Assembly: GCA_050010115.1 (NCBI GenBank)
Contig: JBEKLQ010000003.1
Coordinates: 36,042-100,041 of the forward strand
Length of the DNA stretch: 64,000 nt
From: JAKACA01 sp050010115
GTDB taxonomy: Bacteria; Actinomycetota; Acidimicrobiia; Acidimicrobiales; Bog-793
Reading direction: 5' to 3'
Part shown: positions 41,211-50,531 of the stretch, one piece after another
Layout of the letters: every line of letters begins with the position of its first letter
Position numbering within the stretch: position 1 is the stretch's first letter
Program-made: the position numbers and the translations under genes
Notes under the pieces: generated by a model
Seen by the model: only the letters and a program-made list of their open reading frames with translations
What the model was told of the DNA's origin: nothing
The model's database searches: none

Positions 41211-42002
41211 CTATCGAGCAGCCAGCCAGGCGTAACGGATGCCGATGAGGACAACGAGCAGCCCGAGCACGCGTCGGATGGCCACGTCGGGTAGATGCGG
41301 TTGGAGACGAGCTCCCACGTAGCTGCCCACGAGGCCGCCGGCCCCGAGGGCGAAGCCCACGCCCCAGTCCGGGGCGACCGAAGCGTCGTGGCCAGCCGCG
41401 AGAACCAAGAACGTTATGACACCGGCGATCGAGGTGACGAGGGTCGAAGCGAGCGTGGCGGGCGCGACGTCAGATGCTGGGCGACCGGAGCCGATGAGAA
41501 TCGGCGCCAGGATCGATCCACCCCCGATTCCGTAGATTCCACCGACGCACCCGACGACGGCCGAAATTGCGGTGATCGTCGACGGTGAGAGTCGAGTGGT
41601 CGGTGCGACAAGACCGGCTCGGCCTGTGCGGGCAACGAGCAGCCACGCGCCAAGCGGCACCATGACGACCGCGATGATCAACTCGAACACGCGGGGCCCA
41701 GGAAGAAGTTCGACCCGGATGACCGAGCCGATGACGACACCGGGCAGCGTCCCCGCCACCAGGAGGCGGGTCAGCCCACCACCGGTCTGCCCTTGCCGCC
41801 AATAACGGTAGAGCGCCCCGGGTGTTGCAAAGACGTTGTAGAGCAGGTTCGTTGGTGTGACTGCCGGGCTTGGGGTTCCCAGCACGCTGACCTGGAACGG
41901 CAGCAACAGAACGGCCCCTGACACTCCGGCGGGGCTTGCGACCGTGGCGATGGCGAGCGACGCGACGAACGCGACGGCGTAGAGCCAACCTCCACTGAGC
42001 AT
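41211..42002 (-). CDS. TauE/SafE-type membrane transporter
   Basis: This 263-residue protein has seven to eight hydrophobic segments and the duplicated TauE/SafE pattern, with GVSGAVLLLPFQVSVLG and PTNLLYNVFATPGALYRYWR in the first half and GGIYGIGGGSILAPILI and PATLASTLVTSIAGV in the second. The family exports sulfite or organosulfonates in known cases; no sulfur gene lies nearby, so the substrate is open. Confidence 0.9.
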   Translation of the reverse strand: MLSGGWLYAVAFVASLAIATVASPAGVSGAVLLLPFQVSVLGTPSPAVTPTNLLYNVFATPGALYRYWRQGQTGGGLTRLLVAGTLPGVVIGSVIRVELLPGPRVFELIIAVVMVPLGAWLLVARTGRAGLVAPTTRLSPSTITAISAVVGCVGGIYGIGGGSILAPILIGSGRPASDVAPATLASTLVTSIAGVITFLVLAAGHDASVAPDWGVGFALGAGGLVGSYVGARLQPHLPDVAIRRVLGLLVVLIGIRYAWLAAR

Positions 42003-42213
42003 CGGCTCACGCTAACGACGCGAGCGATGGAGCCGGTGCCGAAGTCGTCGATCGACAAGCGCCCGATGGCCGCAGCCGGTGGAGCGCGGTGGAGAAGTAT
42101 TGGATGTCCCCCAAGGGGACCGACCTAACCGGCGCCGCGAGCCCAGCCGTTCCACATTGTCCCGAAATCGGCTGTTCATCGGTGCCTGGGAGCCCTCCCG
42201 GTAGCCTCTCTGC

Positions 42214-43047
42214 ATGTCGCCCGGACGAGCGCCGGTCCCGAGCGAGGCGCCGCCCACGCAGTCGCCGCACCCGGCCGAGGGCGGCTGGCACGGGGTGGAC
42301 TGGGGCTGCGAGCTCCTCGGGACCGCACTCCTCCTCCTCGGCGGACTCTCGGCCGTGGTCCTCGATTTTGGTGCCGACTCCCCCGTGGCTCGAGCGGTGC
42401 CGTCCCACTCGCTTAGGTTGCTGCTCACCGGGACGCTCTTTGCCAGCTGCGGCGCCCTCGTCACCATTTCTCCGCTCGGCCGCCGTTCCGGGGCGCACCT
42501 CAACCCGGCAGTGACCCTCGCCTTCTGGTGTCACAGGCACCTACGCCTCCCCGACCTACTCGGCTACGTGTTGTCCCAGGCCACCGGCGCCGTGGCGGGT
42601 ACCTTCGCCGTGCACGTCCTGTGGGGACGCCGGGCGACCAGCGTCCGAGATGGCCTCACGCTCCCGGGTCACGGGCTCGGACCGCTCGGTGCCGCCGGGC
42701 TCGAGGCGGCAATGACCGCGCTGCTCGTCCTCACCATCTTCGTCTTCGTCTCTTCCCGCTGGACGGCGCACTGGACCCCACTCGCGGTCGCCGCCGTCAT
42801 TGCCGTGCTCGTTTGGCAGGGCGCCCCTTACACCGGCACGAGCCTCAACCCGGCGCGCAGCCTCGGGCCAGCGATAGTGTCGGGCCGGTTCACCGACTAC
42901 TGGGTCTACGTGGCCGGCCCGCTCAGCGGAGCACTCCTCGCCGCAGGGATCTGGGTGCTCGTCCCGCTCGAGACTCTCACGGCCAAGCTCTTCCACGACG
43001 CGCGCTACCGCAGCGTCTTCGCCTCGGCAATGCCGGCCAAGCGCTGA
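42214..43047 (+). CDS. MIP/aquaporin family channel
   Basis: This 277-residue membrane channel has six hydrophobic segments and two half-helix NPA motifs, SGAHLNPAVTLAFW near residue 95 and GTSLNPARSLGPA near residue 210. The Arg after the second NPA is the selectivity-filter Arg. Whether it passes water, glycerol or another small solute is not decided by sequence. A 211-bp gap upstream shows no clear promoter or regulatory motif. Confidence 0.94.
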   Translation: MSPGRAPVPSEAPPTQSPHPAEGGWHGVDWGCELLGTALLLLGGLSAVVLDFGADSPVARAVPSHSLRLLLTGTLFASCGALVTISPLGRRSGAHLNPAVTLAFWCHRHLRLPDLLGYVLSQATGAVAGTFAVHVLWGRRATSVRDGLTLPGHGLGPLGAAGLEAAMTALLVLTIFVFVSSRWTAHWTPLAVAAVIAVLVWQGAPYTGTSLNPARSLGPAIVSGRFTDYWVYVAGPLSGALLAAGIWVLVPLETLTAKLFHDARYRSVFASAMPAKR

Positions 43048-43255
43048 CCTGCGGGCAAGTAAGCCTCCACCCTTGTCTGGCGACGCGGACGGGAGAACTC
43101 ATCGACCTCGGCTCGCTGCGTGACTCGTCAACAAGGCCTCGGCAGCCGATGGTCACCTCGATTGGGTCGACTCCGCTCGCTCCGCGATTTCACAAGCCTG
43201 CGGTGAAGCGACCGGCAGGACGACAGAATGGTGGTGTGAGACGCAAGGCGGAGTC

Positions 43256-44068
43256 CTGACATCGTCCGCGGCGGCCGCGTTCGCGGACGTCGTCGGCTGC
43301 CCGCTGTGTCACGACTCGCTGCCCCCGGCCGAGGACGGAACGCTCGTCTGCGCGGCCTGCGGTGCGCGCTACCCGGTGACGGACGGCCTCGCCGACCTCG
43401 TCCCGCCCGAGCCCGCCCAGGCCGAGACGCCCAACATGCGCATCATGGAATCCGGGTTGCTCGCCAGAGTGTACGAGCGGGCCTGGCGGCCGGTCCTGAC
43501 ACGGCTGCTCACCGGCATGAGCCACGAGGCGGAGCGCGCCTGGTCGCTCGACCGGCTCGCCCCGGTGCCCGACGCCACCGTCCTCGACCTCGCCTGCGGC
43601 CCCGGCAACACGACGAGGACCATCGCCGCCGCCGTCCCCGCCGGCCGGGTGCTCGGGATCGACTTCTCGACGGCGATGCTGCGCGAGGCCCTCGCCACTG
43701 CCCCGACCGCTGGAGCGATGGTCGGCTACGTACGCGGCGACGCCCACCGTCTGCCGCTGCAACCCGGCAGCGTCGACGCGGCGAACTGCGCCGGCGCCTT
43801 CTACCTGTTCTCCGACCCGCCCCGCGTCCTCGCCGGCATCGCCGCCGCGCTGCGGCCGGGCGGGCGCTTCACGCTGATGGCATCGCAACAACCGCGCGTC
43901 GGCGGGTCCGGCACCGCCGCGCTCATGCGGCCGGGCGGGCTGCGCGTCTACGCCCGCGGCGAGATGGAACGGCTCCTCGACGACGCCGGTTTCGAGGTAC
44001 TCGACCGCCGGCTCGCCGGGTTCATGCTGCTCCTCGCTGCCCGCCGCTCTGAGGCCCTCGACGCATGA
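43256..44068 (+). CDS. SAM methyltransferase with N-terminal Trm112-like zinc ribbon, apparent CTG start
   Basis: A GTG at 43376 would give a 230-residue class I methyltransferase (VLDLACGPGNTTRTI, GIDFSTAMLREAL). Reading the same frame upstream adds a Trm112-type zinc ribbon, CPLCHDSLP and LVCAACGARYPVTDGLADLVPPE (last part cut), whose final strand continues across the GTG. So translation begins further up. The only start-like codon after the stop at 43121 is CTG at 43256 (270 residues, AAGG about 8 bp upstream). The ribbon-methyltransferase architecture is common; substrate unknown. No feature is seen in the 282-bp gap 44069-44350. Confidence 0.82.
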   Translation: MTSSAAAAFADVVGCPLCHDSLPPAEDGTLVCAACGARYPVTDGLADLVPPEPAQAETPNMRIMESGLLARVYERAWRPVLTRLLTGMSHEAERAWSLDRLAPVPDATVLDLACGPGNTTRTIAAAVPAGRVLGIDFSTAMLREALATAPTAGAMVGYVRGDAHRLPLQPGSVDAANCAGAFYLFSDPPRVLAGIAAALRPGGRFTLMASQQPRVGGSGTAALMRPGGLRVYARGEMERLLDDAGFEVLDRRLAGFMLLLAARRSEALDA

Positions 44069-44350
44069 CTCGGGCCCATCGTGCACAGGCGGATCGATGG
44101 GAGCCTCCGGATCGTTGACACCCTCGAGGCAGTGCCCGCCGTCCCGCCTCGGACGGGCAAGAAGCGGCCTTGCATCGACAGGTGGTGAGGCCGTGCGGCA
44201 CCGGGCTGGGTCGGGCGGCTTGTTAACGTTTCCCGCCAGATCCACAGGGCGCAGCGGTCGAGCTGCGAGCCGGATTGCCGCGTCATGTCGAGGCGGCCGT
44301 CGACGCGCACGGCGCCCGTCGCACGCCAAATCTGAAGGACGAGGACGACC

Positions 44351-44977
44351 ATGGCTGATGACGATCCCGGTGCTGGCGCTGCCCGCCTTGCTGACGAGAT
44401 GCGCCGGATCATCGAGCGGCTGGCGGTCGTGCGACCTCCCGCAGAGGAGCTGCGGCAGGCGGCCGAGGCGGCCGCCGTCTTTGCCGACCGGCTCGAGCGG
44501 TTCCCGGAACGCAAACGGTCGTGGGAGATCAGCGAGGCCGGTCTCTTGCCGCGTGACTTCGTCGCCTTCAGCCCGGTGAGCGGGCGTAGCAATGCCATCG
44601 CACCGCCGGTGACCCTCAGTGTCGTCGACGGCCCGGGAGGCGCTCACATCGAAGGCGAGGTCTGTTTCGGTCCCGCCTACGAGGGCCCGCCCGGGCACGT
44701 CCACGGAGGGCTGATCGCGGCCATGTTCGACGAGCTGTTGGGTTTCGCCCAGCAGGGCCCGGGGTTCACAGCCACCCTGACCATTCGCTACCTGCGGCCC
44801 ACTCCGCTCAACCGTCGCCTGACGCTACGAGCTTTCGTGGAACGCATCGACGGCCGGAAGCGGACCATCCGGGGAAGCTGCGAGCTGGACGGCACTGTCC
44901 TGGCGGAGGCGGAAGGCCTGTTCATCGCGCCACGCAGCGACGACGACTTCCTGGTCCGCCTCGGACAGGGTGGTTGA
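44351..44977 (+). CDS. PaaI-type hotdog-fold thioesterase
   Basis: This 208-residue protein has a C-terminal 4HBT hotdog domain with the PaaI-like motif GPPGHVHGGLIAAMFDELLG near residue 118 and TIRYLRPTPLNRRLTLRA. The first 80 residues are a helical extension. PaaI-type enzymes hydrolyse aryl-CoA or acyl-CoA esters; a link to the paa operon 12 kb away is only suggestive. AAGGACGAGG precedes the ATG. Confidence 0.88.
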   Translation: MADDDPGAGAARLADEMRRIIERLAVVRPPAEELRQAAEAAAVFADRLERFPERKRSWEISEAGLLPRDFVAFSPVSGRSNAIAPPVTLSVVDGPGGAHIEGEVCFGPAYEGPPGHVHGGLIAAMFDELLGFAQQGPGFTATLTIRYLRPTPLNRRLTLRAFVERIDGRKRTIRGSCELDGTVLAEAEGLFIAPRSDDDFLVRLGQGG

Positions 44978-45033
44978 ATCAACCCGAGCTCGGTGAGCTC
45001 GAAGGGTCGTGTCGCCGGAATCGTCCAGTTCGC

Positions 45034-46599
45034 CTACCCGGCAGCACTTGGGAGCTTCGACTGTTTGGTTGCCTTGGAGCCACCCGGCCCAGGTGGTGGT
45101 CCTCCTTTCCCGGTCTGTGGGGGGACGAGCCGCACCAAGTCCGACAGGGGTACGGCAAGGATTGCTTGTCCGGCAGGTGTGAGCTGGCCCGACTGAGCAA
45201 GCTTCCCGATTTGGGAAACGAGATCGGCAACTTTCTCGCCCGCGTCCTTCGTATTCCCTTTCGCGAGCACTCTCGACAAGCCGCTCAGCCGATTCAACAA
45301 GTCGGAGCCGGCGGGCGCCGCGAGGTTTCCACTCGACTCGGCCTTCGCGATTGCGGCCCGCAACTGCGCGATCGCCTGAGCGGGCGTCGTGGCTCTTGGG
45401 ATGGTCGTGGTGGTCGAGGTCGTCGTGGTCGAGGTCGTCGTGGTCGAGGTCGTCGTGGTCGAGCTCGTGGTGGTCGAGCTCGTCGTGGTCGAGGTCGTCG
45501 TAGAGGTCACTCGAGACGTTGGCGGAGTCGTCCCGGTGACGTGCCGTTGAGGAGGCGACCCGCCAGAGAACAGGGCGATCAACAGAACGACAGCGCCAAC
45601 GAGGATGACGCCGGCGAGCAGGGCTCGAATGCCGCGTCTTCGTGTTGGCAAGCGTGGCGCTGCGATCGACGAGGGGTACACGCTGGTCGAAGACAGATCC
45701 TCCGGCGGCCCGAGCGAGATGGTCGGGGCCTCCGGCGCGCCGAGCGGGATGGTCGGGTCCCCCGGTAGAGAAACGTCGCGGATAGCGGCGATGCGACGGC
45801 GCAGCGCCTCGGCATCAGGAGGACGCGCGGCTGGGTCCTTTCGGAGGAGCTCAGCTACGAGCACCGCAAGAGCTGGCGGCACGGATGGGGAGAGATCTGC
45901 CAATCGCGGCGCTTCGACATGGAGGTGTTGAGAGCAGACAGCAATGGCAGTGTCACCGTGAAATGGCGGGTCACCCGCGAGTAACGCGAAGAGGACGCAT
46001 CCGAACGCGTAGAGATCGGTACGGGCACTGACTGGGTCGCCTCGAGCTTGCTCGGGCGAGAGGTACGCAGCAGTGCCGATGACCGTCGACGTTCGAGTCA
46101 GCTCCGTTTGTCCCGTAGTTGCCTCGAGCAGCCTCGCTATGCCGAAGTCGAGCACTTTCACGCGGCCGTCGCTCGCGTAGGCAATGTTCGATGGCTTGAT
46201 ATCGCGATGGACCACCCCGGCGGCGTGGGCCGCAGCGAGCGCGGCAGACACTTGCGCGGCGATGGCAAGGACCTCGCCGACCGGAAGCGGCCCGGACTCG
46301 GCGAGCTTGTGCGCGAGCGTCGGTCCTGCCAAGAGCTCCATGACGAGGAACCCGATGGCACCGTCGACGCCTGTGTCGAACACCGTAACGATGTTGGGAT
46401 GATTGATTGATGCCGCTATCTGTGCCTCGCGGCGGAATCGTGCAGTCACCCCGGGAGTTGAAGCCTCATCGAGCGCGAAGATCTTGACGGCGACCTTCCT
46501 GCCGAGCAACTCGTCGGTCGCTTCCCACACCGAGGACATTCCCCCGCGACCGATCTCCGCTTCGAGGCGGTAGCGAGAGGACAAGCGACGCGCAATCAC
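45034..46599 (-). CDS. Membrane Ser/Thr protein kinase with Thr/Ser-rich linker
   Basis: This 521-residue protein has a Hanks-type kinase domain (residues about 8-270): GRGGMSSVWEATD, VAVKIF with the ATP Lys, HRDIKPSNI near residue 128 and DFGIAR near residue 150. A membrane segment lies near residues 323-345. Outside follows a TTTSTTT-rich linker of about 45 residues encoded by a low-complexity repeat, then a roughly 130-residue helical domain. There are no PASTA repeats. The GTG at 46599 is the best start because upstream readings are antisense to pyruvate kinase. It is divergent from pyk. Confidence 0.9.
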   Translation of the reverse strand: MIARRLSSRYRLEAEIGRGGMSSVWEATDELLGRKVAVKIFALDEASTPGVTARFRREAQIAASINHPNIVTVFDTGVDGAIGFLVMELLAGPTLAHKLAESGPLPVGEVLAIAAQVSAALAAAHAAGVVHRDIKPSNIAYASDGRVKVLDFGIARLLEATTGQTELTRTSTVIGTAAYLSPEQARGDPVSARTDLYAFGCVLFALLAGDPPFHGDTAIAVCSQHLHVEAPRLADLSPSVPPALAVLVAELLRKDPAARPPDAEALRRRIAAIRDVSLPGDPTIPLGAPEAPTISLGPPEDLSSTSVYPSSIAAPRLPTRRRGIRALLAGVILVGAVVLLIALFSGGSPPQRHVTGTTPPTSRVTSTTTSTTTSSTTTSSTTTTSTTTTSTTTTSTTTTIPRATTPAQAIAQLRAAIAKAESSGNLAAPAGSDLLNRLSGLSRVLAKGNTKDAGEKVADLVSQIGKLAQSGQLTPAGQAILAVPLSDLVRLVPPQTGKGGPPPGPGGSKATKQSKLPSAAG

Positions 46600-46827
46600 A
46601 GGTCCAGTCTCGCGGAGCGACGGGCGACTCGTTTCACGCCACGAGTTGGGACTATCCACGGAGGCGGCACGCGGGCCAGACGGTCTCTCAATTGACGGTG
46701 AGCACCACGCTGGCCGGCTGGCCCCTCGGCCTACACGGCTGTCGCCAGACGCGGTACCCGGCGAACAGCGCCCACGCTTCGAGGCCCACCGCCGACCAGC
46801 TCCGTCTTCGACGGGTAGGCTCAGTGT

Positions 46828-48246
46828 GTGGGCCGGCGGGCGAAGATCGTCTGCACGTTGGGTCCGGCGACGCCCGACCTGGAGTCCGTGCGGCAGTTGC
46901 TCGTGTCGGGGATGGACGTCGCCCGGCTGAATCTGTCTCACGGCAGTCACGACGAGCACGCTCGGTGTTACGGGTGGGTTCGTCAGGCCGGCGACGAGAC
47001 CGGTCACGCAGTCGCGGTGCTGGCTGACCTGCAAGGCCCGAAGATCCGCCTCGGCACGTTCGTCGGCGGGCGCGCCGCCTGGGTGGCTGGGGACCGGGTC
47101 GTCATCACGACCGAGGACGTGCCGGGAGCGGCCGAGCGCGTCTCGACAACCTACGGCGGGCTGCCCGGCGACGTCCACCCCGGCGACTCGCTGCTCGTCG
47201 ACGACGGGAACCTGGTGCTGGAGGTGATCGGGGCCGACGTCACGGACGTGACCTGCCGGGTGGTGGTCGGAGGCCCGGTGAGCGACCACAAGGGCTTGTC
47301 ACTGCCGGGCGTTGACCTGGCGGTGCCCACCCTGAGCGACAAAGACCTGACCGATCTGCGCTTCGCGCTGAAGCTGAGCGTGGACATGGTCGCGCTGTCC
47401 TTCGTCAGGCACCCCGATGACGCCGAGGCAGTTCGCCAGGTGTTGCGGGAGACCGGCTCGTCGGCGGGGGTCATCGCCAAGATCGAGAAACCTCAAGCGG
47501 TTGCGTACCTGCCCGAGATCGTGGCCGCCTTCGACGGGATCATGCTGGCCCGCGGCGACCTAGGGGTTGAAACCCCCCTGGAGCAGGTGCCGCTGGTGCA
47601 AAAGCGAGGGATCCGTCTGGCACGCGAAGCCGGCAAGCCCGTCATCGTCGCGACCCAGATGCTCGAGTCGATGATCACCCAGTCCCGCCCCACCCGGGCC
47701 GAGGTCTCCGACGTGGCGACCGCCGTATTCGACGGCGCGGACGCGCTCATGCTCTCGGCCGAGACGAGCGTGGGCGCCAACCCGCACCAAGCGGTACTCA
47801 CGATGGCGCGCATCATCCACGCCGCTGAGGCCGAGGCCGTCGGGCACTTCCCGCCCATCGAAGCGCCCCTCGGCATGAGCAGCGCCGCCCTGGCAGCCGC
47901 CGCCATCGAGGTGGCCGTGGACGTGCAAGCGTGCGCTCTGGTTGTCTTCACCCAGACCGGCGCCACGGCGCGGCGCTTGGCGCGGCATCGCCCCGCCGTT
48001 CCCATCCTGGCGTTCACGCCGGAGCCGGTCGTGCGGAGCCAGCTGGCGTTGAGTTGGGGGGTGGAGACGTTCATCGTTCCGACCGTCGCCACCACCGACG
48101 AGATGGTGCGACAGGTCGATGGGGCGCTCCAGCAGACCGGCCGGGCTGGCGCCGGCGACCGGGTCGTCATCGTGGCCGGAACCCCGCCAGGACAACCCGG
48201 CACCACCAACACGATGCGGGTACACCGCATCGGTGACGTCAGCTGA
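46828..48246 (+). CDS. pyk: Pyruvate kinase
   Basis: This 472-residue glycolytic enzyme makes ATP and pyruvate from PEP. Motifs are RRAKIVCTLGPAT, DVARLNLSHGSHDEH, ADLQGPKIRLG, the signature with catalytic Lys VIAKIEKPQAV and MLARGDLGVETPLEQVP, and KPVIVATQMLESMI. The C-terminal allosteric domain is complete. GTG start; 228 bp separate it from the divergent kinase gene, in which I see no clear regulatory site. Confidence 0.97.
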   Translation: MGRRAKIVCTLGPATPDLESVRQLLVSGMDVARLNLSHGSHDEHARCYGWVRQAGDETGHAVAVLADLQGPKIRLGTFVGGRAAWVAGDRVVITTEDVPGAAERVSTTYGGLPGDVHPGDSLLVDDGNLVLEVIGADVTDVTCRVVVGGPVSDHKGLSLPGVDLAVPTLSDKDLTDLRFALKLSVDMVALSFVRHPDDAEAVRQVLRETGSSAGVIAKIEKPQAVAYLPEIVAAFDGIMLARGDLGVETPLEQVPLVQKRGIRLAREAGKPVIVATQMLESMITQSRPTRAEVSDVATAVFDGADALMLSAETSVGANPHQAVLTMARIIHAAEAEAVGHFPPIEAPLGMSSAALAAAAIEVAVDVQACALVVFTQTGATARRLARHRPAVPILAFTPEPVVRSQLALSWGVETFIVPTVATTDEMVRQVDGALQQTGRAGAGDRVVIVAGTPPGQPGTTNTMRVHRIGDVS

Positions 48247-48429
48247 CCCAGCTCGAGATTGTGATGTGGAATGGCGCGGAAGCAGCCGCCGGGTGCCGAC
48301 GGTTGGTGGCAATGCGCGACTGGCGGCCGGGTGACGCCGGGGCAGCCATGATCCGTCGTTCGACACGCGGCGGTCGCCATCGCCCCGGAGCTGCCACCAC
48401 TGATCTTGGGCAAGCATCACGACGCAAGG

Positions 48430-49428
48430 TCATGGTATGCTGCTAGTCCCCAACGGCGGCATATCGGCCGACGCCGGATGGTAGGGGTGCTCCTCGAGGT
48501 GGTTGAGCAGCCGGGCCAAGCTGGCCTCCGCCACGCAGACGACGCTGTCGGCGGCGCCGTAGTAGAGGTGCAAGGTGTCGCCGTCATCGCGCAGGATCCA
48601 CCCACAGGGAAACACGACGTCGGGCACATCTCCTTCGCGCTCGTAGGCCTCATGGGGCCCGAGGACCCACTCGTTGCCACGTGCGAGCACCTTGGTGGGG
48701 TCGTCGCGATCGAGCAGTGCTAGCCCGAGCCGGTAGATCGATCCCGATGCGGTGACCCGAACCCCGTGGTAGCAGAGCAGCCAGCCCTGCTTGGTGAGCA
48801 GTGGTGGCGGCCCGAGGCCTACCTTGTTGGCGTCCCACCAGCCGCCCCTCCTGGCAGGAAGCAGGACGCGCGAATCGCCCCAGTGGCGAAGGTCGGGGCT
48901 GAACGACAGCCAGACGTGGGCGCCGAGGCTGGATATCCCCGACGCCGGCCGGTGGATCAGAGCCCACCTGCCGCCGAAGGTGGCAGGGAACAGGGCGGCA
49001 TCCTTGTCCTCGGGCGACATGAGGACGCCCCTTCGTTCCCAGCGCGTGAAGTCCCGGGTCGTGGCCAGCAGGACCAGCGGACCCGCGATCGAGTAGCCGA
49101 CGTAGACGACGAAGTACTCGTCGCCCACCTTGGTGATGCGCGCGTCTTCGATGCCCCAGTGCTCTTCAAAACTGTCACCCATCGGGTGAAGCCCGCGCAC
49201 CGGGTCGATCTCCCAGCCGGTGAGCCCATTGTCACTCGTCGCGGCGACGAGCGAGGACAGGCCGGTGCGGTACTCGACGCGCAGCAGTAGCAGCGTTCGG
49301 CCGTCGACGATGGTGGCACCCGGGTTGAACACCGCGTTCACCATCTTGGGGAAGTCGTGCGGGCGCAGGATCGGGTTGCCCGAGTACCTCTGCAGCAGCT
49401 CGCGAGGGTCGGCCTTGCTCATCAGCAT
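48430..49428 (-). CDS. GH130-family glycoside phosphorylase/hydrolase
   Basis: This 332-residue five-bladed propeller enzyme matches GH130: NPILRPHDFPKMVNAVFNPG at the N-terminus, RVEYRTGLSSL, the catalytic-acid segment HWGIEDARITKV, and YEREGDVPDVVFPCGW with LYYGAADSVVCVA at the C-terminus. GH130 enzymes mostly phosphorolyse beta-1,4- or beta-1,2-mannosides. ATG at 49428 or 49422. It is divergent, by 83 bp, from a second GH130-like gene. Confidence 0.92.
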   Translation of the reverse strand: MLMSKADPRELLQRYSGNPILRPHDFPKMVNAVFNPGATIVDGRTLLLLRVEYRTGLSSLVAATSDNGLTGWEIDPVRGLHPMGDSFEEHWGIEDARITKVGDEYFVVYVGYSIAGPLVLLATTRDFTRWERRGVLMSPEDKDAALFPATFGGRWALIHRPASGISSLGAHVWLSFSPDLRHWGDSRVLLPARRGGWWDANKVGLGPPPLLTKQGWLLCYHGVRVTASGSIYRLGLALLDRDDPTKVLARGNEWVLGPHEAYEREGDVPDVVFPCGWILRDDGDTLHLYYGAADSVVCVAEASLARLLNHLEEHPYHPASADMPPLGTSSIP

Positions 49429-49511
49429 CCACCACCTAACTGGTTCAGTCGTCGTTTCATCGTGTCGATAACAGACATGTCACCCTCCCATTGATCTGAG
49501 CAGGAGGCGCC

Positions 49512-50531
49512 GTGCACGACAACGCGGTGACTGCAACGTCAACGCGTCTGGTCCGGCGGTTGCGCGACCGGCCCATCGTCGAGGCCGGCGCGGTGCTCGG
49601 CTACGGGCCGCTGTTCAACGCCGGTGTCCTGCATCACGCCGGCGTCTACCACCTCTTCGCCCGGGCCGTGCGGGATGGCTACCGCCCCGGTGACGGCAGC
49701 GGCCCGCGTTTCGTCGACTACGCCTCCGACATCGTGGTCTTCACCTCCGCCGACGGGCACCGATACGAGTACGGCTACGTCCTTGCCAGCGCAGGCATCG
49801 GGGGCGCGCTGTCCTTCGAGGACCCGCGGGTGCAGTGGGTGGAGGACCGCGGCAGCCGACGGCTGGTGATGACCTACACGCATCTGCCCCAGCCCGGCGA
49901 CGGACCGTGGCGCATCGGCGCCCACCGCCTGTGCTGGGACGGCGAGAGGTTCGAGCTTGAAGAGGCGACCGGCCAGCTGCTCGGGCCACACGACGTGGCG
50001 AACAAGGACGCGGTGGTGTTCAGCCTCTCCGATGGACGCGTCGCGCTCATCCACCGTATCCACCCCGACATGCAGCTCGCCGTGTTCGACGATCTCGAAC
50101 ATCTGTGGCACGCGCCAGACGAGTACTGGGACGCACACCTGGCCGACCTGGCCAGCCACACGCTGCTCGTCCCGTCGCCGGGAGCGCTCGGCGTCGGCGC
50201 CGGTGCGCCACCGGTGCGCTCCGAGGCGGGGTTCCTCCTGTTCTTCCACGAGCGCCGGACCGACGGCTCGTACACGATGAACGTGGCGCTGCTCGACGAG
50301 ACGACCGGGCGGGTCCGCAGCCGGCTGCCCCAACCGGTCCTCGAGCCAGAGCTCGACTGGGAGCGCGCCGGGGACGTCAACGACGTGGTGTTCGTCCAGG
50401 GCGCCCACCTCGACGGCGACGACATCTATCTCACCTACGGTGCCGCCGATCGTTGTGTAGGCGCCGCGGTCGCGTCGGTCCCTCATCTGCTGGACGCGCT
50501 CGCTGCCGCGGGTCGCGAACGGGCCGCCTGA
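49512..50531 (+). CDS. GH130-like protein, second copy
   Basis: This 339-residue protein is a divergent GH130 relative: GPLFNAGVLHHAGVYHLFARAVRDG, the acid segment GALSFEDPRVQWVED, VANKDAVVFSL and a C-terminal GDVNDVVFVQGAH and YLTYGAADRCVGAA. It has an expanded loop around residues 50-75. GGAGG precedes the GTG start. The end overlaps the convergent alpha/alpha-barrel gene by 49 bp. Substrate probably differs from that of its neighbour. Confidence 0.87.
   Translation: MHDNAVTATSTRLVRRLRDRPIVEAGAVLGYGPLFNAGVLHHAGVYHLFARAVRDGYRPGDGSGPRFVDYASDIVVFTSADGHRYEYGYVLASAGIGGALSFEDPRVQWVEDRGSRRLVMTYTHLPQPGDGPWRIGAHRLCWDGERFELEEATGQLLGPHDVANKDAVVFSLSDGRVALIHRIHPDMQLAVFDDLEHLWHAPDEYWDAHLADLASHTLLVPSPGALGVGAGAPPVRSEAGFLLFFHERRTDGSYTMNVALLDETTGRVRSRLPQPVLEPELDWERAGDVNDVVFVQGAHLDGDDIYLTYGAADRCVGAAVASVPHLLDALAAAGRERAA

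Noticed and set aside
45420..45515. GTCGTGGTCGAG-type repeats as a CRISPR or operator array
   Set aside because: No spacers; they encode the Thr-rich linker of the kinase.
46600..47289. 230-residue N-terminal extension of the Ser/Thr kinase
   Set aside because: It is antisense to pyruvate kinase, unlike any kinase N-terminus, and the kinase fold begins right after the GTG at 46599.
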